Shown here: positions 26,298-34,450 of the stretch, in pieces | Numbering within the stretch: position 1 is the first letter of the stretch | Layout: every line of letters begins with the position of its first letter | DNA from: Rhodopirellula islandica | GTDB lineage: Bacteria; Planctomycetota; Planctomycetia; Pirellulales; Pirellulaceae | Length of the DNA: 64,000 nt | NCBI RefSeq assembly: GCF_001027925.1 | Contig: NZ_LECT01000044.1 | Span: 434,001 to 498,000 of the forward strand | Direction of reading: 5' to 3' | Made by a program: the position numbers and the translations under genes | Notes under the pieces: generated by a model | What the model was told of the DNA's origin: nothing | The model's database searches: none | What the model saw: the letters and a program-made list of their open reading frames with translations, nothing else

Positions 26298-27431
26298 CTA
26301 GGCAGCTTGCATCCTCGAAGCCTCTTGAAGATCAACTGGGCCGCTCCGCCCGAGTAGTTCGCTCGACACACCGCACTCCAAGGCACGATGCCACATCACC
26401 ACCCCGAGCTTCCGCATCATCGCCACGAGTGCTTTCTTGGTTCGTTTGCTTTGGCCCTGTTTGATGCGATGGTAGTCCTTCGCCGCTGACTCACTCCGCG
26501 AGATCGATACCCAGGCCGCTTGACAGAGCAATTTGCGAAGTCTGGCAGGCCCCTGACGCGTGATTCGGCCTTTGCGATTGTCACTCTCCCCACTTTCATG
26601 ACTCGAAGGAACCAGCCCCAAATACGCACCAACTTGCCGGCGATTGCTGAACCGCGTCAGGTCACCCATCTCGGTCAGGAACGCCATCGCCGTCAACAGC
26701 CCAACACCAGGGATCTCACGCAGCCTTTTGTGAGCAGCGGCGTAACGCGATTCGCCCGATAGTTTTCGCAACGCGCTGTCGAGTTTGGTCTGTTCCTGAC
26801 GGAACGCTTCGTAACGATCCGCTAGTCGCTCGAACGTCGCGGCGACGACCGAGTCCATCTGAGCGATCACGTCTTCTCGCAGCCAGCGAACGAATCGCTT
26901 GGTCCAGTGTGTTTGATACCACGACGGCTTGGTGATGCCGCGTCGTTTCAGCCCCGAGAGGATTTTCAGTTTGACGCGAGTCAGCTCGTCGCCGACGTCG
27001 ATCCGAGCCCGGACGAGCTCCCGGTCATCACGAAGTCGCTGGGGTGGTGTCCAGACGACCGGCAGCGAATTACCGGCTAAAACGTGACCACGGACTTGTT
27101 CCAATAGCATTTGAGCGTCCTTGGCATCCGTCTTGAGCTTGGCGGACTTCGGGGTGGTGGGCAACAGTGATGGCGAAAGGACGTAGCATTCGATGCCCGC
27201 TTCGTGCAGTTCGTCGGAGAGTCCGAACCCGAGCCCGGAGGCTTCGTATGCAAAGACAATCCGCTGGCACCGCTCTTTGTCAGCGAGCCGTTTGATCCGC
27301 GCGATCATGTTTCGGCGTCCCGATGGATTGTTTTCGTGGGCAAGTTGCTGGGGCACTTGCGTGCCGACGGCGTAGCGAAGGAGCATGCTGCGGTCGTGAA
27401 GGTCGCAGCCAATCATGATAGACTTGGACAT
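26298..27431 (-). CDS. IS110-family transposase (DEDD recombinase)
   Basis: A 377-residue transposase. The N-terminal RuvC-like DEDD domain has Asp in I-G-C-D-L-H-D (about 10), Glu in A-Y-E-A-S-G and the Asp pair in K-T-D-A-K-D-A. The C-terminal Transposase_20 domain begins with I-P-G-V-G-L-L-T-A and contains F-S-N-R-R-Q-V-G-A-Y-L-G-L-V-P-S, followed by S-G...G-R-I-T-R-Q-G-P-A-R-L-R-K-L-L, where the catalytic Ser of the family is expected. The frame is intact, so the element could be active. Together with its noncoding flanks it forms the IS at 25942-27530. Confidence 0.93.
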   Translation of the reverse strand: MSKSIMIGCDLHDRSMLLRYAVGTQVPQQLAHENNPSGRRNMIARIKRLADKERCQRIVFAYEASGLGFGLSDELHEAGIECYVLSPSLLPTTPKSAKLKTDAKDAQMLLEQVRGHVLAGNSLPVVWTPPQRLRDDRELVRARIDVGDELTRVKLKILSGLKRRGITKPSWYQTHWTKRFVRWLREDVIAQMDSVVAATFERLADRYEAFRQEQTKLDSALRKLSGESRYAAAHKRLREIPGVGLLTAMAFLTEMGDLTRFSNRRQVGAYLGLVPSSHESGESDNRKGRITRQGPARLRKLLCQAAWVSISRSESAAKDYHRIKQGQSKRTKKALVAMMRKLGVVMWHRALECGVSSELLGRSGPVDLQEASRMQAA

Positions 27432-27530
27432 GGATTTGGTACCTCGTTGTGGATTGTTTCAAAAGCTATTAAACGTCCCAACGAGTGTGCCAAATCTTTT
27501 CCACTCTGACCTGCCCCCTCCATAGTTTCT

Positions 27531-27810
27531 CCGCGACTGGTGGTTGTGCCGTTTTCTGGTGTCGCACTTGGTTGAGTTTCTGCGACAAGCACCGAAGTTT
27601 CGGGGAAGCGACAACTAGGTCGAGCGATGCCGTTCAGGCGTCGGTGAGGGAGGGGGCGGGAACATGGAATCGCGGGGCGCAATGCCGCTCCCCCGGCAAT
27701 CTCGCTTTCCGACCCCTCCCTCTGCCAACGGGCGGCGTTCGCAAGTGTGATGCACAGCCCTTCGAAACGGCACCACCTCCAGAAAGGAGGCAGACCGCAA
27801 GGTATGTTGC
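27531..27810. repeat. Right edge of repeat island
   Basis: No convincing gene. The first bases (CCGCGACTGG) continue the repeat unit interrupted by the IS, then diverge. The 18-base box at 27622-27639 matches 25173-25190 at 17 of 18 positions. GAGGGAGGGG (27646-27655) and CCCCTCCCTC (27713-27722) form a perfect 10-base inverted pair around a GC-rich stretch. Confidence 0.55.
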
Positions 27811-27957
27811 CCTGAGCCCTGAGCCCTGAGCCCTGAGCCCTGAGCCCTGAGTAGCCAGTAGCCAGTAGCCAGTAGCCAGTAGCTAAAAGCTAAAAGCTAA
27901 AAGCTAAAAGCTAAAAGCTAGAAGCTAGAAGCTAGAAGCTAGAAGCTAGAAGCTAGA
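27811..27957. repeat. Heptanucleotide array, 21 units in four blocks
   Basis: There are 21 consecutive 7-base units with no phase break: CCTGAGC x5, CCTGAGT x1, AGCCAGT x4, AGCTAAA x5, AGCTAGA x6 (147 bp). The single CCTGAGT joins the first two blocks, and neighbouring block types share bases. The array lies 17 bases beyond the stop of the small membrane protein gene, outside any supported coding region. Confidence 0.95.
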
Positions 27958-27974
27958 TCGCACCTTTGCTTCGA

Positions 27975-28370
27975 TCACGCAGACGGGTCGTCCACGGCGT
28001 AGGCTTCGATTTCGAATGGGTTGCCGCGATAAGCGTCGCGGCCCATCAGCTTCAATGCCAACGAAGCGGTGAGATAGGCGGCTAGAAAGAACGGGCCCCA
28101 GCGTTCGTACTGTCGCACGTGAACTCGCTCGTGCCGCCGAGTCCGCTCCAGATCCGCAAGCGTGCAACCCAGCACGACGTGGCCGAGCGTCATTGCCGCG
28201 GCTGGAACCGGCATCGATCGCAAGCCTTTCGCGATCCACCGCCCGTGGATTTCAGCAACGCCTGCGACCCACTCAATACGGCCCCCCAGCAACAGCCCGA
28301 TCGTGATCCCGATCAGAGTGTTGGGAGCGGCCCAGAGATATCGCAACCAACGAAACCGCAACGGACGCAA
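27975..28370 (-). CDS. Small membrane protein with HExxH motif
   Basis: A 131-residue protein with one or two N-terminal hydrophobic segments (L-I-G-I-T-I-G-L-L-L-G-G, A-A-M-T-L-G-H-V-V-L-G) and a zincin-like motif H-E-R-V-H at residues 80-84. A short hydrophobic stretch follows, and Glu residues near the C terminus (N-P-F-E-I-E-A-Y, 118-123) could give the third ligand. It may be a minimal membrane metalloprotease or a non-enzymatic metal site; I do not recognise a named family. The start is taken as TTG at 28370, directly abutting the sdhB stop; the first ATG would remove 52 residues. Its position suggests co-transcription with sdhCAB. Confidence 0.6.
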   Translation of the reverse strand: MRPLRFRWLRYLWAAPNTLIGITIGLLLGGRIEWVAGVAEIHGRWIAKGLRSMPVPAAAMTLGHVVLGCTLADLERTRRHERVHVRQYERWGPFFLAAYLTASLALKLMGRDAYRGNPFEIEAYAVDDPSA

Positions 28371-29225
28371 TTACTTTTCAAACCACGTCTTGATCGCGTG
28401 CAGCGTCGTCGCTCGCCCGGCGCGTGCGATGGACGTGGTCAGCGGAATTTCCTTGGGGCAAACCGCCACGCAGTTTTGAGCGTTCCCACACGATGCCAGG
28501 CCACCGGGGCCTTCCAACGCATCCAGTCGCTCGCCAGCCAAAACTTTTCCGGTGGGATGGTTGTTGAACAGCATCGCTTGCGAAATCGCGTGCGGCCCAA
28601 CAAACGCTTCCGAATACGCCGCTTTTTCGCGAGCTTCGAACTCCTCGTCCGACTCGCCTGACTTCTGGGTCAGTTCAATCTTGTTGTATTGAGGGCACGC
28701 TTCCACGCAGCAGCCACAGCTCATGCATTGGCTGAGCGGGTAGTTGCGTTCTTGGTCGTCCCGCAGAATTCGCTCGCCCGGACCCATGTTGAAATAGCTG
28801 TCGACAGGCACCCAAGCTTTGACTCGTTCCAGACCTTGGAACAACCGAGCCCGGTCGACGATCAGGTCACGAACAACTGGGAACTTGCTCATTGGTTCCA
28901 AAACGATCTCGTCGGCGTTGTCCGCCAACAAACGATCCACCAAGGCACTGCAGCTTTGGCGAACGCGGCCATTGATCACCATCGTGCACGACCCGCAAAC
29001 CTCTTCCAGGCAACCACAATCCCAGGCGACGGGAGTGACTTTCTTTCCGTCGCGGTTGGTGGACTGAGCCGCGATCCGTTGCAGAACGCTGATCACGTTC
29101 ATTTCGGGCTCGTACTTGATCTTGTGAAGTTCCCAGTACGGAGCTTTTCCGGGAGCATCCTGACGACGCACGCGAACGTTGATGAACTCGGGTCGTTTCT
29201 TAGTCGAAGGGTCGAGAGCAATCAT
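28371..29225 (-). CDS. sdhB: Succinate dehydrogenase iron-sulfur subunit
   Basis: The iron-sulfur subunit that carries electrons from the flavoprotein to the membrane quinone site in complex II. The 284 residues contain the [2Fe-2S] ligands in D-C-G-C-L-E-E-V-C-G-S-C (about 69-80) plus a downstream Cys, and the two ferredoxin-type clusters in C-M-S-C-G-C-C-V-E-A-C-P and C-G-N-A-Q-N-C-V-A-V-C-P. The spacing and length fit the B-type enzymes paired with a five-helix cytochrome b558. It is last of sdhC-sdhA-sdhB on the minus strand, 73 bases after sdhA. ATG start at 29225. Confidence 0.95.
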   Translation of the reverse strand: MIALDPSTKKRPEFINVRVRRQDAPGKAPYWELHKIKYEPEMNVISVLQRIAAQSTNRDGKKVTPVAWDCGCLEEVCGSCTMVINGRVRQSCSALVDRLLADNADEIVLEPMSKFPVVRDLIVDRARLFQGLERVKAWVPVDSYFNMGPGERILRDDQERNYPLSQCMSCGCCVEACPQYNKIELTQKSGESDEEFEAREKAAYSEAFVGPHAISQAMLFNNHPTGKVLAGERLDALEGPGGLASCGNAQNCVAVCPKEIPLTTSIARAGRATTLHAIKTWFEK

Positions 29226-29298
29226 CGGTGGAAGAATTCAAAAGGTGGTTGAGAGGCGGTGCGGTGAACAAAGCAGTCGGTTGGAAACGTCGAAGAAC

Positions 29299-31308
29299 TC
29301 AGTTGGTTCCCACCAACCCAGGCCCTGATTTCGATTGAGCCGCTTTTTCAGCAGCTCGTTCGTTCCAGACTTGTTCGATCTCCTCGGCACCAACCAATCC
29401 GTACAAACGCGGGCGGGGTGGAATCAACGACGTGTCGACATCTTCGTAGGCAAGATCAGCCTGGTTGGTGCTGGTGTTCCAGGTCGCAACCGTGCTCTTG
29501 AGATACTTTTCATTGTTGGCCTCGAACGCATCGCACCAAGCTTCCGCTTGACGACGTCGTTCAACAGGATCGTCCGAGGTCAAGGAAGGCTTCTTGAAGT
29601 CCGGTTTGTAGTGAGCCCCGCGACATTCGTCACGCTGCAAGGCACCTTTCAAAAGCGCCTTCGCCAGCGGGAACATGTCCTGCAGCGATTTCGCAAAAAT
29701 CACGTTTTGGTTGGTCCATGAGCCAGTGTCGGCGAGCGAAACTTTCATCGCTCGTTCGTGCAGTTCATCGACCTTTTGAATGGCTTCTTCGAGTTGGTCG
29801 TTGCGACGAACCACGGTTGCGACCCGAGTCATCAAGTCGCCCAATTCTTGGTGAATCAGGTACGGGTTTTCCTCGCTGCCCACGTTGCCGTTGAGCAGAT
29901 GGTCGTGGCGATCTTGCTGAGCTTTCACCGCGGAATCGAGCAGCGATTGAGGCACGTCGGTCGCACCCGACTCTTGCGATGCCGAGTAGTTCATGATCGA
30001 CGAACCGGTGAACAACCCGGTGAAGATGCACGACAACAGCGAGTTCGCACCCAAACGGTTGGCACCGTGATAGTGGTAATCGCACTCGCCAATCGCGTAC
30101 AAACCATCGATGCTGGTCATGTGGTTGCGAGGTGCTCCCGCTTCCAATCCGCCCTCGTCGCTTTTGACGTAGTCGGCCCACAAACCGCCCATGCTGTAGT
30201 GAACTGCGGGGAAGATCTTCATGGGCTCGTCGCGTGGGTCGACGCCCTGGAATTTCTCGTAGATTTCGAGGATCCCGCCGAGCTTTCGGTCCAACTCGTG
30301 ACGCGGGATGTGTGTCAAATCAAGGTACACGCACATCCGATCGTCTTCGACACTGAGCCCTTCGTTGACGCAGATGTCAAAGATCTCACGCGTGGCAATG
30401 TCGCGTGGAACCAAGTTGCCGTACTCAGGATAACGCTCTTCCAAGAAGTAATAGCGATCCGCTTCTGGAATGTCGCGTGGGCCGCGTGGGTCCTGTGGGG
30501 TGCGCGGCACCCACACTCGTCCGCCTTCGCCGCGAGCCGATTCGCTCATCAGTCGCAATTTGTCGGCACCCGGAATCGCAGTGGGGTGAACCTGGATGAA
30601 TTCCGCGTTGGCGTACTTGGCACCGTTCTGGAAACAGCGACTGGCAGCACTGCCGGTGCAGAACACGCTCATCGTGCTGCGGCCGTAGATCAGGCCACAT
30701 CCGCCTGTGGCAACAACCACCGCATCGGCCGGGAACGCTCGGATCTCCATCGACACCATGTCTTGCGCAACCACACCGCGGCAACGACCGGTTTCGTCTT
30801 GGATCGGACCGAGGAAGTCCCAGAATTCATGTTTGTTGACGTTGCCTTCGACCTCTTGGCGACGGACTTGTTCGTCCAAGGCATACAGCAACTGCTGCCC
30901 GGTGGTCGCACCTGCAAAGGCAGTTCGTTTGTACAGGGTGCCACCAAACCGCCGACGGTCGATGAAACCTTCCCCGGTACGGTTGAATGGCACACCCAAT
31001 CGGTCCATCAACTCGATGACCTTGGGAGCCCAAAAAGCCATCTCTTTGACAGGCGGCTGGTGATTCAAGAAGTCACCCCCGTAAACCGTGTCGTCGAGGT
31101 GCTTCCACTCGTCATCGCCGAGCTGCCGCGTCGCATCATTGCAGCTGTTGATGCCGCCCTGAGCGCACACGCTGTGCGAACGTTTGACGGGTGTCAAACT
31201 GATCAAGTCGACTTGGGCGCCCAGTTCGGTCAACTTCATCGTCGACGCCAAACCGGCCAAACCACCCCCAACGACAACCACGCGGGTGGGCGAGTTGGAT
31301 TGTGCCAT
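29299..31308 (-). CDS. sdhA: Succinate dehydrogenase flavoprotein subunit
   Basis: Catalytic subunit oxidising succinate to fumarate; it sits on the cytoplasmic face with sdhB. The 669-residue chain starts with the FAD-binding G-G-G-L-A-G-L-A (about 14-21). The covalent-FAD histidine is in R-S-H-S-V-C-A-Q-G-G-I-N (about 45), and the substrate segment includes H-P-T-A-I and R-G-E-G-G. The C-terminal domain ends with Y-K-P-D-F and related motifs. An AGGAA ribosome site precedes the ATG at 31308. It is closer in layout to the Bacillus/delta-proteobacterial type than to the E. coli type, in agreement with a single cytochrome subunit. Confidence 0.95.
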   Translation of the reverse strand: MAQSNSPTRVVVVGGGLAGLASTMKLTELGAQVDLISLTPVKRSHSVCAQGGINSCNDATRQLGDDEWKHLDDTVYGGDFLNHQPPVKEMAFWAPKVIELMDRLGVPFNRTGEGFIDRRRFGGTLYKRTAFAGATTGQQLLYALDEQVRRQEVEGNVNKHEFWDFLGPIQDETGRCRGVVAQDMVSMEIRAFPADAVVVATGGCGLIYGRSTMSVFCTGSAASRCFQNGAKYANAEFIQVHPTAIPGADKLRLMSESARGEGGRVWVPRTPQDPRGPRDIPEADRYYFLEERYPEYGNLVPRDIATREIFDICVNEGLSVEDDRMCVYLDLTHIPRHELDRKLGGILEIYEKFQGVDPRDEPMKIFPAVHYSMGGLWADYVKSDEGGLEAGAPRNHMTSIDGLYAIGECDYHYHGANRLGANSLLSCIFTGLFTGSSIMNYSASQESGATDVPQSLLDSAVKAQQDRHDHLLNGNVGSEENPYLIHQELGDLMTRVATVVRRNDQLEEAIQKVDELHERAMKVSLADTGSWTNQNVIFAKSLQDMFPLAKALLKGALQRDECRGAHYKPDFKKPSLTSDDPVERRRQAEAWCDAFEANNEKYLKSTVATWNTSTNQADLAYEDVDTSLIPPRPRLYGLVGAEEIEQVWNERAAEKAAQSKSGPGLVGTN

Positions 31309-31349
31309 GGAACGTTTCCTTCAAAGAATCAAAATGGGTGGTTGCAAAC

Positions 31350-32315
31350 TTATTCAGTGACCGCGTCGTCGCTGGAACCGGATGCTTCAACGACATCGGA
31401 TTCTTCGACTTCGACTTCAACGGGAGTTCGTTTTTCGGGCATGTCGTAAGCCAATCCGGTTTCCTTGGCGGCTTCGTACATGATGGCTTCTTCCGCTCTC
31501 GCCTGAGCGATGTCGTCGGTGTCCATGCGAACCGCGGCCCACCAGGCCGACGTTCCAACCACTGCCAAAATCACGCCAAATGCGGTGCAAACCTTGGTCG
31601 CACGTGCTTGGGCCTGTGGCGAAACCCACAAACCCCAGGTGATTCCTGCGGTCCAAATGCCATTGGCCAGGTGATAAACGGTGGCCAAGACACCTGCCAG
31701 GTAAAACGCAGGCCAAACGTAACCCTGCATCGCACTGCCCAGCGACGACGCGGCGTTGTAAGGGTCAAAGCTGGCAAACCCGAGCGGCTCCATGATGGCC
31801 AGCCAAAAACCGGCGTGGAACCAGCCGTGCAGGTGCAACACGTGAGTCATCAAGAAGATCAGGGCGATCAAACCCGTCCAGCGTTGCCAGACATAGCGTC
31901 GATTGCCTGTGAATTGATAGTTGCCCAAGTTCGATTTGCCCGTTCGGATGATCCAAACGCCCAAAATCGCGTGGAACAACAACGGAGCGAAAATCCCGCC
32001 CCATTCCACCACGGGGAGCAATTCCCCCAGGCTATGGATCAAGAAAACCGCTCTTTGGAACGTTGCGGTTCCGTTGAGCAGGCTGGCGTTGGTGGTCAAG
32101 TGAATGACCATGTAAACGCCCAGCGGCACAATCCCGGTCAGCGAATGCAGTCTTCGAATGGCAAATTCGTGACGCAGGAAAAACGATTGCGAACGAGTGA
32201 GTTCAGACACGTGGGTCCAGGTCTTCTTGAGGTGGAAACTGGCCAATCTGAGAACCGCCATCCAACGTCTCAGGCAACGCACAAAAGCGTTTCCCCATCG
32301 GTTGAATCGGTTCAA
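31350..32315 (-). CDS. sdhC: Succinate dehydrogenase cytochrome b558 subunit
   Basis: Membrane anchor of complex II, binding heme b and quinone. It has about five transmembrane helices, with histidines in S-L-T-G-I-V-P-L-G-V-Y-M-V-I-H, L-L-F-H-A-I-L-G, M-T-H-V-L-H-L-H and V-Y-H-L-A-N-G that include the heme ligands of the b558 family. No sdhD is present, as expected for this type. The C-terminal 55 residues form an acidic Glu/Val tail rare in the family. The start at 32315 gives 321 residues; an ATG at 32261 removes a basic extension and is also possible. First gene of the minus-strand sdhCAB unit. Confidence 0.93.
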   Translation of the reverse strand: MNRFNRWGNAFVRCLRRWMAVLRLASFHLKKTWTHVSELTRSQSFFLRHEFAIRRLHSLTGIVPLGVYMVIHLTTNASLLNGTATFQRAVFLIHSLGELLPVVEWGGIFAPLLFHAILGVWIIRTGKSNLGNYQFTGNRRYVWQRWTGLIALIFLMTHVLHLHGWFHAGFWLAIMEPLGFASFDPYNAASSLGSAMQGYVWPAFYLAGVLATVYHLANGIWTAGITWGLWVSPQAQARATKVCTAFGVILAVVGTSAWWAAVRMDTDDIAQARAEEAIMYEAAKETGLAYDMPEKRTPVEVEVEESDVVEASGSSDDAVTE

Positions 32316-32676
32316 CCCCCGAAGTTTACGCCTTTGGGACAGTTCAGCCTAGAGAGCCGTGGCATACCTTCTCGGCGGATGCGACCATCTGTCGCGAAAG
32401 TGTCCCCCTGCCGGACCAGTTTGTGTTGAGAATGCGCACACCCCGTCACTCATGAAGAAGGAGTCCCGATACGCCCGCCAATCACGTGTTTTTCCACCGA
32501 ACCCTGCTCAGAATGTGCCCTGGGCTGCCGCAAACCTCGGGAACCGTTTCAGCGATCCAAGCTGCAAATGATTATTTCATGAATTGATTTCTTCTTTCGA
32601 ATCATTGGCACTCGACTTTTGACAGCAGTGGTTATCCTGACGACGAACATGTTGACCTTCGTTTGGCGACCTTCGT
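32316..32676. other. Divergent intergenic gap, 361 bp
   Basis: This gap lies between sdhC (minus) and the phosphoesterase gene (plus) and should contain both promoters, but I cannot assign them. A 14-base unit (GACCTTCGTTTGGC) is duplicated head to tail at 32654-32681, running into the proposed start of the phosphoesterase. Short open frames here look spurious. Confidence 0.5.
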
Positions 32677-33693
32677 TTGGCCCGATGGACCACCCTGTTG
32701 ATCACTTTTCTGCCCAACCAATCGTCGGCCGTCCTGTCGCCTCGCGGCACGCGACCAGGCCCCTCGTCTCGATCCAGCGTGGCGATTGCGCCCGCGAAAT
32801 CGGTGGGAGATCGCCCACCGTTGCGAACGGTTCGGTCGATCTTCATCAGCGATGTCCACCTCGGTTTGCGACACGCCCAAGTCGATCGCCTGCTCGACTT
32901 CCTGAACAGTCACGAACCTGAACATTTGTACTTGGTCGGGGACTTCATCGACGCTCGCGTGCTGCACATGCAGCCGTATTGGCCGCCAATCTACGACCGC
33001 TTGCTGAATCGATTGGCTGAATTGGCCGCGGAGGGAACGGCGATTCACTACACGCCGGGAAACCACGACGACTACTTGCGACATGCGGATTGGCCTGCGA
33101 TCGCCCAATCCGATGACGTGACGGTGAGCGAGCAATTTGTCCACGAAACGGTCGATGGGCGGCGAGTGGTGGTGCTGCACGGCGACCAATTTGACAAAGT
33201 CGAACGCCAAGCCCATTGGCTTTCACTGATTGGCACCTTCCTTTACACGCTGCTGCTGACAGCCGACCGAGCGATCAACCGAGTGCTGAAGTGGCTGCGG
33301 ATGAAGCCCCGTCGAATCAGTCGCTACTTGAAGCAGACCACCAAACGAATGGTGCAGTGGGTCAGCGGATTCCAATCCAAGGTCCGGCAACACGCGTGTG
33401 CCAACGATTGTGATGCGATCGTTTGCGGTCACATCCACATCCCGACGGTGCGACGACTGAGTCCTTCGTCGGACCACCCCGACGCGAAGCGACCGCTGTA
33501 TTTCAACCTGGGTGATTGGGTCGAAAACGCGACCGCCATGGTTGAGTACGGAAATGGCGAACTCGAGCTGATCGACTTCGACCATCCCGATCGGATCCCA
33601 CCGGCTTCCACCAACACCCCATCGCAAGCCACCGACCAGCTCACCCCCAAAGCCGCCGCCATCAAACGGCACCTCTTCACCGGCATGGGCTGA
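32677..33693 (+). CDS. LpxH-like metallophosphoesterase (UDP-2,3-diacylglucosamine diphosphatase family)
   Basis: A calcineurin-type phosphoesterase resembling LpxH. Metal-site motifs are in order: S-D-V-H-L-G (after residue 55), G-D-F-I-D, G-N-H-D-D, L-H-G-D-Q-F-D and G-H-I-H-I-P. Between the last two motifs is a long basic, helical segment (R-M-K-P-R-R-I-S-R-Y-L-K) typical of the LpxH membrane-associating cap. A true LpxI gene lies 13 kb away, so this enzyme may be redundant, conditional or act on another pyrophosphate lipid. The start is uncertain: TTG at 32677 gives about 55 low-complexity residues before the fold and falls within a 14-base duplication. Confidence 0.8.
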   Translation: MARWTTLLITFLPNQSSAVLSPRGTRPGPSSRSSVAIAPAKSVGDRPPLRTVRSIFISDVHLGLRHAQVDRLLDFLNSHEPEHLYLVGDFIDARVLHMQPYWPPIYDRLLNRLAELAAEGTAIHYTPGNHDDYLRHADWPAIAQSDDVTVSEQFVHETVDGRRVVVLHGDQFDKVERQAHWLSLIGTFLYTLLLTADRAINRVLKWLRMKPRRISRYLKQTTKRMVQWVSGFQSKVRQHACANDCDAIVCGHIHIPTVRRLSPSSDHPDAKRPLYFNLGDWVENATAMVEYGNGELELIDFDHPDRIPPASTNTPSQATDQLTPKAAAIKRHLFTGMG

Positions 33694-33886
33694 GTTGTTC
33701 TGACGAAGTGTCAGCATGATTGAACTGGCACGCAAAACCGTTACCTTAGGCGGAAGATTCACCCTCTGCGAGGTTTGCAACGCGATCCGCCGATGATCGC
33801 CAACCGCTTGGCAACTTGGCGTCAGCAGGTCGAACGATCGGCGTCACGCCTCTGGTGAATCATCCAGGATGGAGCCTCGGAAACCT

Positions 33887-34450
33887 ATGACCAATCGCTT
33901 TCAGATTCACACGACGCCACTCGAAGACTTGAATGTTCTTGAGCGAAAGCCGATCGGTGATCACCGTGGTTTCCTGGAACGAATGCATTGCAATGCGGAC
34001 CTTGAAGAGCTACTCAATGGTTCCACGATCGTCCAAATCAACCGGACCCTCACTCAGCAACGCGGCACCGTTCGGGGAATGCATTTTCAACAGCCGCCTC
34101 ATTGCGAAAAGAAGATCATCAGCTGCCTACGCGGTGAGATTTTTGATGTTGCCGTCGATTTGCGTCCTGACTCAGAAACGTATCTGCAGTGGCACGGAGT
34201 CACACTCAGCGAATCCAATCATCTTACATTCTTCATTCCGGAAGGATTCGCTCACGGGTTTCAAACTCTGACCGATGACTGTGAATTGCTGTATCTGCAC
34301 ACCGCGTTTTACCACGCAGAATCAGAAGCAGGTCTCGATGCGACGGACCCAGACTTGGCCATTGAGTGGCCGCTGGAATTCGCCCAACGCTCTGACCGCG
34401 ACAATCGCCTTCCGAAACTTGACGATGGTTTCAACGGAATCCAACTATGA
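33887..34450 (+). CDS. dTDP-4-dehydrorhamnose 3,5-epimerase-like protein
   Basis: RmlC/RfbC-type cupin epimerase of about 187 residues, which would invert C3 and/or C5 of a nucleotide-linked 4-keto-6-deoxysugar. Family segments are G-D-H-R-G-F-L-E-R, Q-I-N-R-T-L-T...G-T-V-R-G-M-H-F-Q, the catalytic-His region H-F-Q-Q-P-P-H, G-E-I-F-D-V-A-V-D-L-R and F-I-P-E-G-F-A-H-G-F. Neighbouring rfbF/rfbG suggest a CDP- rather than dTDP-sugar substrate. ATG at 33887 is chosen; an in-frame ATG at 33869 is possible. The stop overlaps the C-methyltransferase start (ATGA), starting a tight four-gene run. Confidence 0.85.
   Translation: MTNRFQIHTTPLEDLNVLERKPIGDHRGFLERMHCNADLEELLNGSTIVQINRTLTQQRGTVRGMHFQQPPHCEKKIISCLRGEIFDVAVDLRPDSETYLQWHGVTLSESNHLTFFIPEGFAHGFQTLTDDCELLYLHTAFYHAESEAGLDATDPDLAIEWPLEFAQRSDRDNRLPKLDDGFNGIQL

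Larger units (their letters stand above)
25942..27530. mobile_element. IS110-family (IS1111-like) insertion sequence, about 1.59 kb
   Basis: Boundaries are inferred from three signs. An imperfect inverted repeat is present: CTATGTAGG at 25943 against the reverse complement of the bases ending at 27525, which reads CTATGGAGG and continues with partial matches. A CT dinucleotide occurs at both edges (25940-25941 and 27529-27530). Joining the flanks as GTCGCT + CCGCGAC rebuilds the repeat-unit hairpin. The element holds one DEDD transposase on the minus strand with about 355 noncoding bases downstream of it and about 100 upstream. IS110-family elements make no long target duplication, as here. 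Confidence 0.7.

Noticed and set aside
27811-27957. CRISPR array
   Set aside because: Units are 7 bases with no spacers; it is a simple tandem array.
29758-31449. 563-codon open frame antisense to sdhA
   Set aside because: Shadow of sdhA, which is intact with all FAD motifs.
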